Counted from the stretch's first letter, positions 23,586-31,578 are shown. The stretch: 32,919 nt of DNA from an uncultured Eubacterium sp. (GCA_900547255.1 URGC01000012.1:1-32919); one strand, 5' to 3'. A program made the numbers and translations. Notes: generated by a model from the letters alone, not told the origin.

Positions 23586-25645
23586 TATAAATCTCCTTCC
23601 TGAATCATTGCATCTATAGTATTCTTTATTGTCTGTATTGCCTGGTCGATTGTGCAGTCACGGAGCTGTGCACCCGCTATTGTCATATGGCCGCCGCCAC
23701 CAAGCTTCTCCATGATAATCTGTACATTAACCTCATCAATGGACCTTGCACTTATATATATTACATCATTATACTGTGTCACAACAAATGATGCCTTAAT
23801 GCCCGATATATCAAGCAACTGGTTGGCAGCCTTAGCTCCACCAATTGTCGGACTGTCAAGTCCCTTGCCATCAAACACCGTTATTGCAAATGAATCCTTA
23901 TAGACAACTGCATTGCTTACAGCATGTGCAACAGCCACATAACACTGCATATCGTCTCTTAACATCTTTCTTACTCTTGTGATATCTGCCCCATGTCTTC
24001 TAAGGAATGCAACCGCCTCAAATGTTCTTGGTCCCGATTTGCTCTGGAATCCATCCGTATCAATACTTATTCCGGCATATAAAGCGTCTGCCTCGTATGG
24101 TCTTATCTTAACACCATCCTCGACATACTGAATCATCTCTGTAATCATCTCTGCCGCTGACGATGCATATGGGTCAATATATGAAAGAACCGCTCCTGTT
24201 ATTGGCTCACTGCTCTGTCTGTGATGGTCAAATACCATAATTGTCTTACACAGGGTAAGCAGGGCTGGACACTCTGTTCTGTCCACCTTATTAACATCGA
24301 CAACAATAACCGCTGTCTGCTTGTTAACATATTCAGGTGCTTCCTCACGGCTTAAAAACATATCTTCCGGATAATTGTCATTATTCATGAATCTGTCTTT
24401 GAATGGCTTAACACTTGAAGTAACATCATTGATAACTATATGTGCTTCTTTTCCAAGTCTCTGACATATTACATATATTCCAATCGCAGAACCAAATGAA
24501 TCAATATCAGCCATCTTATGGCCCATGATAAGAACATTATCTGTTGTCTCTAGAATCTGTCTTAACGCATGCGCCTTTACACGCACCTTTACCCTTGTAT
24601 TCTTTTCCTGCTGCTGGCTCTTACCACCATAATATAACGTCTTCTCGCCATCTTTCACGACTGCCTGGTCTCCACCTCTTCCTAGTGCAAGATCCATAGC
24701 TGCCTTTGACATATCATAGCTCTTCGCATAATCACCGGCACCTGTTCCTATTCCTATGCTCAAAGTTATAGTCATATCATTTCCAATCTTGATGTTCTTG
24801 ATATCCTCAAGAAGACTGAATTTATCAGCCATAAGCTTCTCAAGATACTGATATTTGAATACAGCAAGATATTTATCCTTTTCAAGCTTTCTGACTATAG
24901 CAGAACCTGTGGTAAAGTACTTATTAACTCTCTTATCAACAAGTCCTACAAAAAGTGAACGTCTTACATCATCAACGCTCTCAAGTGCCTCTTCGTAATT
25001 ATCTATATATATAAGCCCTACAACAAATCTGTCAGCTCTTATCTTCTTAATATAAGAATTAATGTCTGTCTCATCAAACATATATATTGCAATGAGAGAA
25101 TTCTCATCAACATCCTGTTCAATCTCTCTGTTCTTAGACAATCCATTAATTACAATTCTTTTTAATTCAACGCGGTAATCCCTCTCATCATATGTAAGAC
25201 GTATCTCCTTAGTTGAATCCTCTTCCGGGAAATCTTTTGCCTTAATCTCTGGGAATATCGCCTCAACAGTGCCATTGTACCGTTTGCTTTTTCCAGTTTT
25301 ATCCTGCATAAGCTGATTCATCCACAGTATATGCCCTTTATTATCAGCGAGCGCATATGGTATCTCAAGGTCATACAGCATCTGTCTCTGTACCTGAGAA
25401 TATCCCGATGCAAACTCAATCAGTTCATGCATAAAAGATGGACGCAGATATACAAGCACCACAATATATATAACAATATATGCGAATAACACACCTGTTA
25501 AAACATTGGCACATTTAGCATCTATGAAATACATAACTGCTGTAGCTGCCAATAACATAATGCCTATGATAACAGGCCATATTATTATCAGCTTCATTTT
25601 GCCTGTAAGCCGGCTTATTTTGTTTCTTTTATTTTTACCAGACAT
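23585..25645 (-). CDS. gdpP: Cyclic-di-AMP phosphodiesterase, GdpP-like
   Basis: Membrane enzyme that hydrolyses c-di-AMP, 686 residues. Two N-terminal membrane helices (LIIIWPVIIGIMLLAATAVMYF, GVLFAYIVIYIVVLVYL), a degenerate PAS domain (PYALADNKGHILWMNQLM), a degenerate GGDEF domain (FVVGLIYIDNYEEAL, ITLSIGIGTGAGDYAKS), then DHH (GHKMADIDSFGSA, VFDHHR) and DHHA1 (GGGGHMTIAGAQ). Catalytic Asp/His residues are present. I start at ATG 25645, with GAGG 6 nt upstream, rather than the ATG at 25657. First gene of its operon. Confidence 0.95.
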   Translation of the reverse strand: MSGKNKRNKISRLTGKMKLIIIWPVIIGIMLLAATAVMYFIDAKCANVLTGVLFAYIVIYIVVLVYLRPSFMHELIEFASGYSQVQRQMLYDLEIPYALADNKGHILWMNQLMQDKTGKSKRYNGTVEAIFPEIKAKDFPEEDSTKEIRLTYDERDYRVELKRIVINGLSKNREIEQDVDENSLIAIYMFDETDINSYIKKIRADRFVVGLIYIDNYEEALESVDDVRRSLFVGLVDKRVNKYFTTGSAIVRKLEKDKYLAVFKYQYLEKLMADKFSLLEDIKNIKIGNDMTITLSIGIGTGAGDYAKSYDMSKAAMDLALGRGGDQAVVKDGEKTLYYGGKSQQQEKNTRVKVRVKAHALRQILETTDNVLIMGHKMADIDSFGSAIGIYVICQRLGKEAHIVINDVTSSVKPFKDRFMNNDNYPEDMFLSREEAPEYVNKQTAVIVVDVNKVDRTECPALLTLCKTIMVFDHHRQSSEPITGAVLSYIDPYASSAAEMITEMIQYVEDGVKIRPYEADALYAGISIDTDGFQSKSGPRTFEAVAFLRRHGADITRVRKMLRDDMQCYVAVAHAVSNAVVYKDSFAITVFDGKGLDSPTIGGAKAANQLLDISGIKASFVVTQYNDVIYISARSIDEVNVQIIMEKLGGGGHMTIAGAQLRDCTIDQAIQTIKNTIDAMIQEGDL

Positions 25646-25692
25646 AATACACCTCATGCTTCATTCCATAACAGAATCACATAGTTGTTGTT

Positions 25693-25698
25693 ATTATA
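25693..25698 (-). promoter_or_regulatory. Candidate extended -10 of the gdpP operon
   Basis: Minus strand TGATATAAT about 47 nt before the gdpP ATG. The -35 area is poor, but the TG-n-TATAAT is a strong extended -10. It sits directly after the rpsR terminator. Confidence 0.5.
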
Positions 25699-25733
25699 TC
25701 ATTTTATTCAGATAAATGATACTATAATTTAAA

Positions 25734-25765
25734 AGCCGCTGTACTAATCTTTTAGTACAGCGGCT
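25734..25765 (-). terminator. Terminator of the rpsF-ssb-rpsR operon
   Basis: Minus strand: AGCCGCTGTACTAA and TTAGTACAGCGGCT form a 14-pair perfect stem (arms 25752-25765 and 25734-25747), 4-nt loop, then TTTTAAATT. It lies 22 nt after the rpsR stop. Confidence 0.9.
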
Positions 25766-25787
25766 CGTAAGCTCATTAATTATTATA

Positions 25788-26051
25788 TTAATCTACGCTA
25801 TATGGAAGTAAAGCTACGTGACGAGCTCTCTTAACAGCTACTGTAAGAGCTCTCTGGTGCTTAGCACAGTTACCTGTGATTCTTCTAGGAAGGATCTTTC
25901 CTCTTTCAGAAACATACTTCTTTAACATAGCAACATCTTTATAATCTAAAGCCTTGTTTGCGTCAGCACAAAATGCGCAAACTTTCTTTCTTCTACGCAT
26001 AGGTCTTCTTCTCATCTGACCTTCTGGTCTCTCAGCCTTCTTTTCTGGCAT
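25788..26051 (-). CDS. rpsR: Ribosomal protein bS18
   Basis: Small-subunit protein, 87 residues, pairs with bS6 on 16S rRNA. Core: KVCAFCADANKALDYKDVAMLKKYVSERGKILPRRITGNCAKHQRALTVAVKRARHVALLPY. It carries Cys at CAFC and GNC, the zinc-type (C+) form rather than the Cys-free paralogue. ATG 26051 has GGAGG 8 nt upstream; 16 nt after ssb. Confidence 0.97.
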   Translation of the reverse strand: MPEKKAERPEGQMRRRPMRRRKKVCAFCADANKALDYKDVAMLKKYVSERGKILPRRITGNCAKHQRALTVAVKRARHVALLPYSVD

Positions 26052-26067
26052 ATCATTTACCTCCTAT

Positions 26068-26517
26068 TTAGTTAAAAGGCAAACCCTCGTCTTCTACTCC
26101 GTCTGGAATATTCATAAATCCGTCACCTGCTGGTGCCTGTGGAGTAGGGCTTGATGGAGCATATGATGAATCCATGCCCTGTGAAGATTTGCTCTCTGCA
26201 AATTCCTGGTCGTCAACAACCACATCAGTAGTGTAAACCTTCTGACCATCCTTGTTAGTATAACTGCCTGTCTGAATTCTTCCGCTGACAACAACCTTAG
26301 TTCCCTGATGAAGATACTTCTCAGCAAACTCTCCTGATTTGCCAAATGCAACACAGCTTATAAAATCTGCTGTCTGCTCGTTAGAACCAGCAGCTCTTGT
26401 ACGTCTTCTGTCCACTGCTAATGTATATCTAGCAACTGCCATTGAACCTTCAGCGTTCTGTGAATAACGCACATCTGGATCTCTGGTAAGTCTTCCCATT
26501 AAAATTACTCTATTCAT
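26068..26517 (-). CDS. ssb: Single-stranded DNA-binding protein
   Basis: 149 residues. OB-fold domain (1-110): MNRVILMGRLTRDPDVRYSQ, VARYTLAVDRR, ADFISCVAFGKSGEFAEKYLHQGTKVVVSGRIQTGSY, VYTTDVVVDDQEF. A short Ser/Pro/Gln linker leads to the acidic tip DGVEDEGLPFN, which matches the protein-interaction tail (DDxxLPF). Placed between rpsF and rpsR as in most Firmicutes. Confidence 0.97.
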   Translation of the reverse strand: MNRVILMGRLTRDPDVRYSQNAEGSMAVARYTLAVDRRRTRAAGSNEQTADFISCVAFGKSGEFAEKYLHQGTKVVVSGRIQTGSYTNKDGQKVYTTDVVVDDQEFAESKSSQGMDSSYAPSSPTPQAPAGDGFMNIPDGVEDEGLPFN

Positions 26518-26572
26518 GACTTGTCTCCTATTCTATAAAGAGCTGTTAAGCCAAACTGGGACTAATAATTAA

Positions 26573-26860
26573 TTATTCTCCATCCTTAACGATTAAGAAT
26601 CTAATTACGTTCTCCATGATACGAATTCTGCTCTCAACTTCTGCTGGGCAAGTAGCGTCTGCCTCAAACTTGATGAAGTTGTAGAAACCTTCGCTCATAT
26701 GCTGAATGTCATAGGCAAGTTTCTTCTTCTCAACTGTACCTGGATCTGTAATAGTACCGCCAAAACGAGTGATTAATTCCTTAACCTGCTCAACAGTAGC
26801 GTTTCTTACTTCATCCTCGACGTTTGCACTTACAACTAAAGCTAATTCATACTTATTCAT
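26573..26860 (-). CDS. rpsF: Ribosomal protein bS6
   Basis: Small-subunit protein, 95 residues: MNKYELALVVSANVEDEVRNATVEQVKELITRFGGTITD, KKLAYDIQHMSEGFYNFIKFEADATCPAEVESRIRIMENVIRFLIVK. I start at ATG 26860: the frame stays open to a GTG at 26872, but that GTG is part of the ribosome site GGAGGTG. The leader (about 80 nt) can fold a hairpin, see the regulatory entry. First gene of rpsF-ssb-rpsR. Confidence 0.97.
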   Translation of the reverse strand: MNKYELALVVSANVEDEVRNATVEQVKELITRFGGTITDPGTVEKKKLAYDIQHMSEGFYNFIKFEADATCPAEVESRIRIMENVIRFLIVKDGE

Positions 26861-26873
26861 TCTACGTCGCACC

Positions 26874-26922
26874 TCCTTCTGGTCTCTGGCCCTTTCGATT
26901 ATTCACAGTGAAAGAGCAAGGA
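26874..26922 (-). promoter_or_regulatory. Possible rpsF leader structure hiding the ribosome site
   Basis: On the minus strand GCTCTTTC (26910-26917) can pair with GAAAGGGC (26889-26896), 8 pairs with one G-U, 13-nt loop. Outside it TCCTT (26918-26922) can pair with AAGGA (26874-26878), which overlaps the GGAGG ribosome site. Known rpsF leaders in many bacteria bind the bS6:bS18 dimer at a CCG bulge; I see no clear CCG here, so the link is by position only. Confidence 0.4.
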
Positions 26923-26945
26923 AAAATTACATATTACGAATTGAT

Positions 26946-26974
26946 AGTATATCATAAATAATATTTACTGGCAA
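26946..26974 (-). promoter_or_regulatory. Sigma-A promoter of the rpsF operon, overlapping DUF951
   Basis: Minus strand TTGCCA (26969-26974), 17-nt spacer, TATACT (26946-26951) with TG one base ahead of the -10. The -35 lies in the last codons of the DUF951 gene and the -10 is after its stop. Confidence 0.75.
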
Positions 26975-27153
26975 CCCTTTTTTATGTTTTTTGTATTTTT
27001 TTCTACCATGGTTCTGCTAACCATTATCTCATGACCACATCCACAGCATTTCAACTTAAAATCCGCACCAACACGCAATATTTCCCAGTCACTGCTTCCA
27101 CATGGATGCTTTTTCTTGAGGGTAACAACATCCCCTACATCATAGACAATCAT
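26965..27153 (-). CDS. DUF951 family protein
   Basis: 62 residues: MIVYDVGDVVTLKKKHPCGS, DWEILRVGADFKLKCCGCGHEIMVSR. The Cys pattern C-GS and CCGC suggests a small zinc ribbon; function unknown. Relatives (YyzM in Bacillus) lie just before ychF/rpsF, as here next to rpsF. I start at ATG 27153 (GGAGG, 5-nt gap); it overlaps the end of the Sir2 gene by 14 nt. Last gene of the six-gene operon from 31364. Confidence 0.88.
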   Translation of the reverse strand: MIVYDVGDVVTLKKKHPCGSSDWEILRVGADFKLKCCGCGHEIMVSRTMVEKNTKNIKKGCQ

Positions 27154-27898
27154 TGGCACCTCCGTATTTTCCAAATACTTCTCCTAATGGAGCATGTATT
27201 AAAAGGTCAGCTCTTCTGTCATAAGGAGTTTCTGATTTGTTAACCAGAATCAGCTTATGTCCATTATAATAATCTATAAGTCCCGCCGCCGGATATACTC
27301 CAAGTGATGTACCACCAACTATAAGCACATCTGCCTCGCGTATAAGATGGACAGCACCACGTATATTATTATCATCAAGTCCTTCCTCGTACAGTACAAC
27401 ATCAGGTTTGATTCTTCCACCACACTCACATGTAGGAATACCCTCTGAATTAATTATCACATTAATATCATAGAATTTATGACATCTCTCACAATAATTC
27501 CTAAGGACACTTCCATGAAGTTCATACACAATCTTGCTTCCAGCCTTTTGATGCAGACCATCAATATTCTGTGTAACGATACCTTTAAGCTTGCCTTCTC
27601 TTTCTAACTGTGCAAGCTTAATATGCGTTGTCGATGGCATCGCATCAGGAAACAGCATCTTATTACGGTAAAATCTAAAGAATTCCTCTGGCTTTCTCAT
27701 ATAAAATGTATGGGAAAGAATTGTCTCTGGTGGATAATCATACTGCTGGTTATATAATCCATCAACACTTCTGAAATCTGGTATTCCGCTCTCTGTCGAT
27801 ACACCAGCTCCACCAAAGAATACTATATTATCTGATTCATTAATCCATTGTAAAAATGTATCAATCTTCTGATTGTAATCATCATTAATATTACTCAT
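27140..27898 (-). CDS. cobB: NAD-dependent protein deacylase (Sir2 family)
   Basis: Removes acyl groups from lysines using NAD+; cytoplasmic, 252 residues. NAD site GAGVSTESGIPDFRS (30-44), TQNIDGLHQKAGS, the catalytic His in VYELHGSVLRNY, four zinc cysteines (CERC and CECG), and VGGTSLGVYPAAGLIDYYNG. All catalytic residues are present. It overlaps the upstream CpsD-like gene by 8 nt and DUF951 by 14 nt, so it is translated in the same unit as an envelope gene pair, an unusual setting. Confidence 0.95.
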   Translation of the reverse strand: MSNINDDYNQKIDTFLQWINESDNIVFFGGAGVSTESGIPDFRSVDGLYNQQYDYPPETILSHTFYMRKPEEFFRFYRNKMLFPDAMPSTTHIKLAQLEREGKLKGIVTQNIDGLHQKAGSKIVYELHGSVLRNYCERCHKFYDINVIINSEGIPTCECGGRIKPDVVLYEEGLDDNNIRGAVHLIREADVLIVGGTSLGVYPAAGLIDYYNGHKLILVNKSETPYDRRADLLIHAPLGEVFGKYGGANDCL

Positions 27899-28475
27899 TA
27901 ATAATCACACCTAACACATAACAGCCTTGTTTATCGAGATTCTTTACCTTCTGCTGTGCAGACATCTCACTGTAATCAGCCTGCTGAAGCATAAGAACAG
28001 AACGGTCACAACATGATGCAGCCTTGCCGAATTCATCTGACTGTACTACAACTACATCATAGTCTACATAATTATCTATAAAATCTTTGAGCCTTGAAGT
28101 CTCAACATCTTTAATATTGACATCATCAACATTACCAGTAAACACAATATCAAAATCATTTCTATTAGTAATGCATACGAGATCTCTGGCATCTTCACTT
28201 CCTGAAAGATAACTTGTAACACCTTTTAAGTCTTTTCCAAGTCTGTATTTTGATAAGAAAATCTCTTCTTTCATATCAGCATCAATAAACAAAACACTCT
28301 TGCCTAATTCATGGATTGTTCCTGCTAACTTGAACGCAAGCACTCCATCACCTACAGTACCAAGAATTGTATTATCAGGTCCCATCATAGATAAAACCTT
28401 ATTAGCAAGAGACAGATAACAATCATGCTCACTGTCCGTCATCTTTAAAAGTTTATCAACATTAACACTAAACAT
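27891..28475 (-). CDS. CpsD/BY-kinase-like protein lacking the P-loop lysine
   Basis: 194-residue cytoplasmic protein related to the ATPase part of bacterial tyrosine kinases (CpsD/CapB). Conserved: VLFIDADMKEE (Walker A' region), GVTSYLSGSEDARDL, the FDIVFTGNVDD and YVDYDVVVVQSDEFGK strands. Not conserved: the Walker A loop reads GTVGDGVLAFKL where PGEGKST is expected, so the lysine that contacts ATP is gone; and no tyrosine cluster is at the C-terminus (GCYVLGVIINE). It probably does not phosphorylate. GGAGG is 9 nt before ATG 28475. It follows the CpsC-like gene after 13 nt, the usual partner arrangement. Confidence 0.82.
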   Translation of the reverse strand: MFSVNVDKLLKMTDSEHDCYLSLANKVLSMMGPDNTILGTVGDGVLAFKLAGTIHELGKSVLFIDADMKEEIFLSKYRLGKDLKGVTSYLSGSEDARDLVCITNRNDFDIVFTGNVDDVNIKDVETSRLKDFIDNYVDYDVVVVQSDEFGKAASCCDRSVLMLQQADYSEMSAQQKVKNLDKQGCYVLGVIINE

Positions 28476-28488
28476 AATATAACGCCTC

Positions 28489-29613
28489 CTACTTTCTGAT
28501 TATTCCAAGTACTTCTGAACTTGATCTCATGACATTCTTTTCGCTCTTAGCTGGCTTTTCCTCAACTGGCTCTTTAGCTGCTGCAACTTCGCTGTCTGCA
28601 ATAGAAGCTATTGTTCTGCTTGCTGCTGAGTACTCATCCTCGTCATTATCGTCCTCATCGATGTCATCTTCATCATAATAATCTTCAAGGCTATTGCTTA
28701 AAGAATCCTGATTATTGTCAAAAGATACAACATTATCCTGTACTGGCTCTTCCGCAACCTCTTCCTCGATATCATCATCTTCTTCTGGCTGTGTCTCTTC
28801 CTTAACTTCATGTACCTTTTTCTTTTTGTTCTTCTTTTTCTTCTTAGAATCCTTATCCTCACCTAATTTGGCAAGTTCTTCCTTATATATATCAACTCCG
28901 ATGGCTTTGTTGAACTTATCATCCTCATCTTCCTCATCATCATCGTCTTCTTCATCACTGCCATTATGATATACATTCTTATCATATGTAAGCATATAAT
29001 TAGCTGGTACCATATTGCCAAATCTACGCTCATAATCCATCTCATCATCTGAATTGTCATCATCTTTAAATGCATTCATAACAAATATAACTATAAGCTC
29101 TATAACAAGGCATATAGCAGCAACTATTCCTGCTATAATTGCAGCTCTTCTGTTGATGTCAGGCTTGATTGCAACATTGCTCTCGCTTCCATACTCAAGA
29201 ACCTGTATAGACTCAACTGCCACAATACTTGTAGTCTTCATCGCATTTTTAGCAATAGCATCAACATATGTCTTAGCTGTATTCTGGTCTGGATTAGTTA
29301 TTGTAAGCTCAATAATATTACTGTTAGGAACAGTCTTTACTGTAAGATACTGGGCAATATCCTCTGATGTTCCTGCTGTCTTCTGTGCTGCTGATATTAC
29401 CACATTACTCTTAAATACAATCTCAAAATCCTTAACAAGTCCACCATCTGTAGCTCGTACTGTTGCCTCATTTTTTTCACCAGGTGTTACTATAATCTTG
29501 GCTGTTGATGTATACATTGGAGTTGTTGTGCTGCTCTCATATATATATCCACCTATTGCACCTAATAAAGTGACAATTATAAGAATTAACGCGCATCTTG
29601 AAAACTTTTTCAT
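28489..29613 (-). CDS. Wzz/CpsC-like polysaccharide co-polymerase with long charged cytoplasmic tail
   Basis: 374 residues. Two membrane helices (7-26 and 157-180) flank an extracellular domain with the Wzz pattern: PMYTSTAKIIVTPG, TVKTVPNSNIIELTITNPDQNTAKTYVDAIAKNA, SIQVLEYG, KPDINRR just before helix 2. These proteins set polysaccharide chain length and activate a CpsD-type kinase. After helix 2 there are about 195 residues of very unusual tail: a poly-Asp/Glu stretch (DEEDDDDEEDEDD), a Lys-rich block (KKKKKNKKKK), then more acidic runs and a Lys/Glu end. The tail is absent from ordinary CpsC/Wzz proteins. Confidence 0.85.
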   Translation of the reverse strand: MKKFSRCALILIIVTLLGAIGGYIYESSTTTPMYTSTAKIIVTPGEKNEATVRATDGGLVKDFEIVFKSNVVISAAQKTAGTSEDIAQYLTVKTVPNSNIIELTITNPDQNTAKTYVDAIAKNAMKTTSIVAVESIQVLEYGSESNVAIKPDINRRAAIIAGIVAAICLVIELIVIFVMNAFKDDDNSDDEMDYERRFGNMVPANYMLTYDKNVYHNGSDEEDDDDEEDEDDKFNKAIGVDIYKEELAKLGEDKDSKKKKKNKKKKVHEVKEETQPEEDDDIEEEVAEEPVQDNVVSFDNNQDSLSNSLEDYYDEDDIDEDDNDEDEYSAASRTIASIADSEVAAAKEPVEEKPAKSEKNVMRSSSEVLGIIRK

Positions 29614-29631
29614 ATGACCTGCTCTCCTTCA

Positions 29632-30552
29632 CTAGCTGTATAACTTTGCAGGGTATCTGCCCTCAGATATAAGTTTTTTAATTGACTCTACAACTAACGG
29701 CTTATCTTCCTTATATGTAACACCAAACCATTTATCTCTTGTCTCAAGAACTGATACGTTAGCTCTTCCAGCTTTAATTAGCGAATCAACTACTGATGGG
29801 AGAAGATACTCACTCTTGATATCCCCCTCCTTGATATTAGAAAGGAATTCTGCAAATCCTGTCTCAAGTTCGCCAAGGAAATCTGGAGTAAATCCCCACA
29901 TATTCATTGAAACATAATTTTCAGGATCAATTGGTGTTATACCACCATCTTTATCCTCTATTCCTGCACCTGTAGCTGTCTTAACAAGTCCACCCGTCTC
30001 GTTAACGCCAACAAGATGCTTGTGCTCATCCATAACACACACGCCTCTTGTAACTGCACCATTATCACTAAGTGTATTGCCAAGTATGAATCCAGCCATG
30101 CAGAATTCAAATTCCTTGTCTGATGGATGTTCTTCAACAAGATAATCGTGTATAAGCTTAAATGCTTCCTTACCATAATAATCATCTGCATTAATTACAA
30201 GGAATGGCTCATTGACAATTCCTTTACATGCAAGGATAGCCTGTCCTGTTCCCCAAGGTTTAGTACGATCTGCTGGCTTCTCATATCCTTCTGGCAGTGC
30301 ATCAAGTTCCTGAAATGCATATTCTACTGGGATTACCTTTGATATTCTATCTCCGATAACTTCCCTGAATGTGTCATAAAGGTCTTTTCTTGTAACGAAT
30401 ACTACTTTATTAAAACCAGCCTCAATAGCATCATATATAGAATAATCCATTATAATCTCGCCATTAGGTCCCATAGGCTCAAGCTGCTTTATTCCTCCAC
30501 CAAAACGGCTTCCCATTCCTGCCGCCATAATAACTAAAGTTGTTGACTTCAT
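29632..30552 (-). CDS. Sugar nucleotidyltransferase
   Basis: 306 residues; transfers a nucleotide to a sugar phosphate. Motifs of the NTP_transferase fold: TTLVIMAAGMGSRFGGG (G-x-G-x-R nucleotide loop), KQLEPMGPNGEIIMDYSIYDAIEAG, VFVTRK, GTGQAILACK, FLVINADDYYGKEAF (metal Asp), YVSMNMWGF. Closest in style to UDP-glucose or UDP-GlcNAc pyrophosphorylase relatives, but the sugar cannot be read from sequence. It lies between the lipoprotein and CpsC-like genes (20- and 18-nt gaps), which suggests envelope polysaccharide supply. Confidence 0.88.
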   Translation of the reverse strand: MKSTTLVIMAAGMGSRFGGGIKQLEPMGPNGEIIMDYSIYDAIEAGFNKVVFVTRKDLYDTFREVIGDRISKVIPVEYAFQELDALPEGYEKPADRTKPWGTGQAILACKGIVNEPFLVINADDYYGKEAFKLIHDYLVEEHPSDKEFEFCMAGFILGNTLSDNGAVTRGVCVMDEHKHLVGVNETGGLVKTATGAGIEDKDGGITPIDPENYVSMNMWGFTPDFLGELETGFAEFLSNIKEGDIKSEYLLPSVVDSLIKAGRANVSVLETRDKWFGVTYKEDKPLVVESIKKLISEGRYPAKLYS

Positions 30553-30572
30553 ACGTCCTCCTTATTGTGTGC

Positions 30573-31364
30573 TTAATTTAATTCTGGATAGTAATACCAT
30601 CTTATAGATGTTATCTTTCCGCTATTATCTATATCAAAATCCAACTGGGCAAATGCATCATTAACTGTCGCATAGCCATCCTTATATGGGGCTTTAAAAC
30701 AAGTAAACTCTACTATATAAGAGTCTGCTGTCTCCTGAGAAGCGTATCCGTTAAAATTAATAAGACCATACTGTATGTCTGTCTTAATCTTGGCATTCTC
30801 AAGTGAATCTATTGTATAGCTTCCATATAAAAACTTTCCCAGAATAGTTGTCTTATCATCTGAAAAATAATAACTGTTAAAGCAATCCTGATCTCTGTAA
30901 TACTTCTTGAGAATATCATCAAATGTATTACCAACTGATAATCCTCTTGAAAATACCTCTGAATCACCGACTCCTGCCGCTGCTGTCAAAACGTATTCTC
31001 CATTAATCTCTGTAAAAACAAGTGTTAGATCATTATATGAATATACTTTTTCTTTTAAATCCATCTCTGTCTTATCAGTTTCTTTTGTCTCATGTATTAA
31101 TGAAGGCTGTCCAAGTAATGCTACAACCTGTGATTCTTTCATCAGGTATGTAACCTTGCCAACCTTTAAATCATCATATGAGAATTTATCTGCGGTACTT
31201 ACAGACAGTGTTTCATATTGCTTTACTGCCTCTGTTATATCTTCGCCATCTGTTGTAATAACAGCCTCTACACGCTTACCACAGCCAGCAAATGACATGG
31301 CTGTTACCATTGCAAGAATTGCGCAGACTGTTTTTAAGTTAATAAACTTTGACTTGCGAATCAT
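30573..31364 (-). CDS. Predicted lipoprotein with two SmpA/BLIP-like modules
   Basis: 263 residues. N-terminal lipoprotein signal KTVCAILAMVTAMSFAGCGK, with Cys at the lipobox FAGC. Two modules follow the BLIP/SmpA pattern: DLKVGKVTYLMKESQVVALLGQPS ... YSYNDLTLVF and GLSVGNTFDDILKKYYRD ... YGSYTI. Such folds bind other surface proteins or the cell wall. ATG 31364 has GGGGG 5 nt upstream; an in-frame ATG at 31385 lies before the ribosome site, so it is rejected. First gene of the six-gene operon. Confidence 0.82.
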   Translation of the reverse strand: MIRKSKFINLKTVCAILAMVTAMSFAGCGKRVEAVITTDGEDITEAVKQYETLSVSTADKFSYDDLKVGKVTYLMKESQVVALLGQPSLIHETKETDKTEMDLKEKVYSYNDLTLVFTEINGEYVLTAAAGVGDSEVFSRGLSVGNTFDDILKKYYRDQDCFNSYYFSDDKTTILGKFLYGSYTIDSLENAKIKTDIQYGLINFNGYASQETADSYIVEFTCFKAPYKDGYATVNDAFAQLDFDIDNSGKITSIRWYYYPELN

Positions 31365-31394
31365 ACAGTCCCCCTTTATAAACATGCTTGTATT

Positions 31395-31422
31395 AGTATA
31401 TCACACCAGATTGTGTTGTCAA
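31395..31422 (-). promoter_or_regulatory. Promoter of the six-gene envelope/Sir2 operon
   Basis: Minus strand TTGACA (31417-31422), 16-nt spacer, TATACT (31395-31400) with TG one base before it (extended -10). No terminator or good promoter is seen from here to DUF951, which defines the operon. Confidence 0.82.
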
Positions 31423-31460
31423 ATCATTCAGCCCAGATACTAAACTGATATTATGCCAAA

Positions 31461-31494
31461 AAAAGCTGTACTGAATCGCTTCAGTACAGCTTTT
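31461..31494 (-). terminator. rRNA/tRNA operon terminator
   Basis: Minus strand AAAAGCTGTACTGAA (31480-31494) and TTCAGTACAGCTTTT (31461-31475) form a 15-pair perfect stem, 4-nt loop, leading into a run of seven T (31458-31464). It follows tRNA-Cys by 7 nt. Confidence 0.93.
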
Positions 31495-31501
31495 ACATTA
31501 G

Positions 31502-31572
31502 AGGCGACAACCAGATTCGAACTGGTGATCAGGGTGTTGCAGACCCACGCCTTACCGCTTGGCTATGTCGCC
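31502..31572 (-). tRNA. tRNA-Cys (GCA)
   Basis: 71-nt cloverleaf: acceptor GGCGACA/TGTCGCC, anticodon loop CTGCAAC (anticodon GCA), T arm CCAGTTCGAATCTGG. Discriminator U73, as expected for Cys. No CCA encoded; it must be added after transcription. Confidence 0.95.
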
Positions 31573-31578
31573 ATTTAA

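Noticed and set aside
28715..28969. Ser-rich plus-strand frame opposite the CpsC-like tail
   Set aside because: It is the complement of GAT/GAA-rich acidic codons; no ribosome site.
28870..29000. Possible simple repeat or microsatellite
   Set aside because: The repetition follows Asp/Glu codons of the charged tail and has no fixed unit, so it is better explained as coding.
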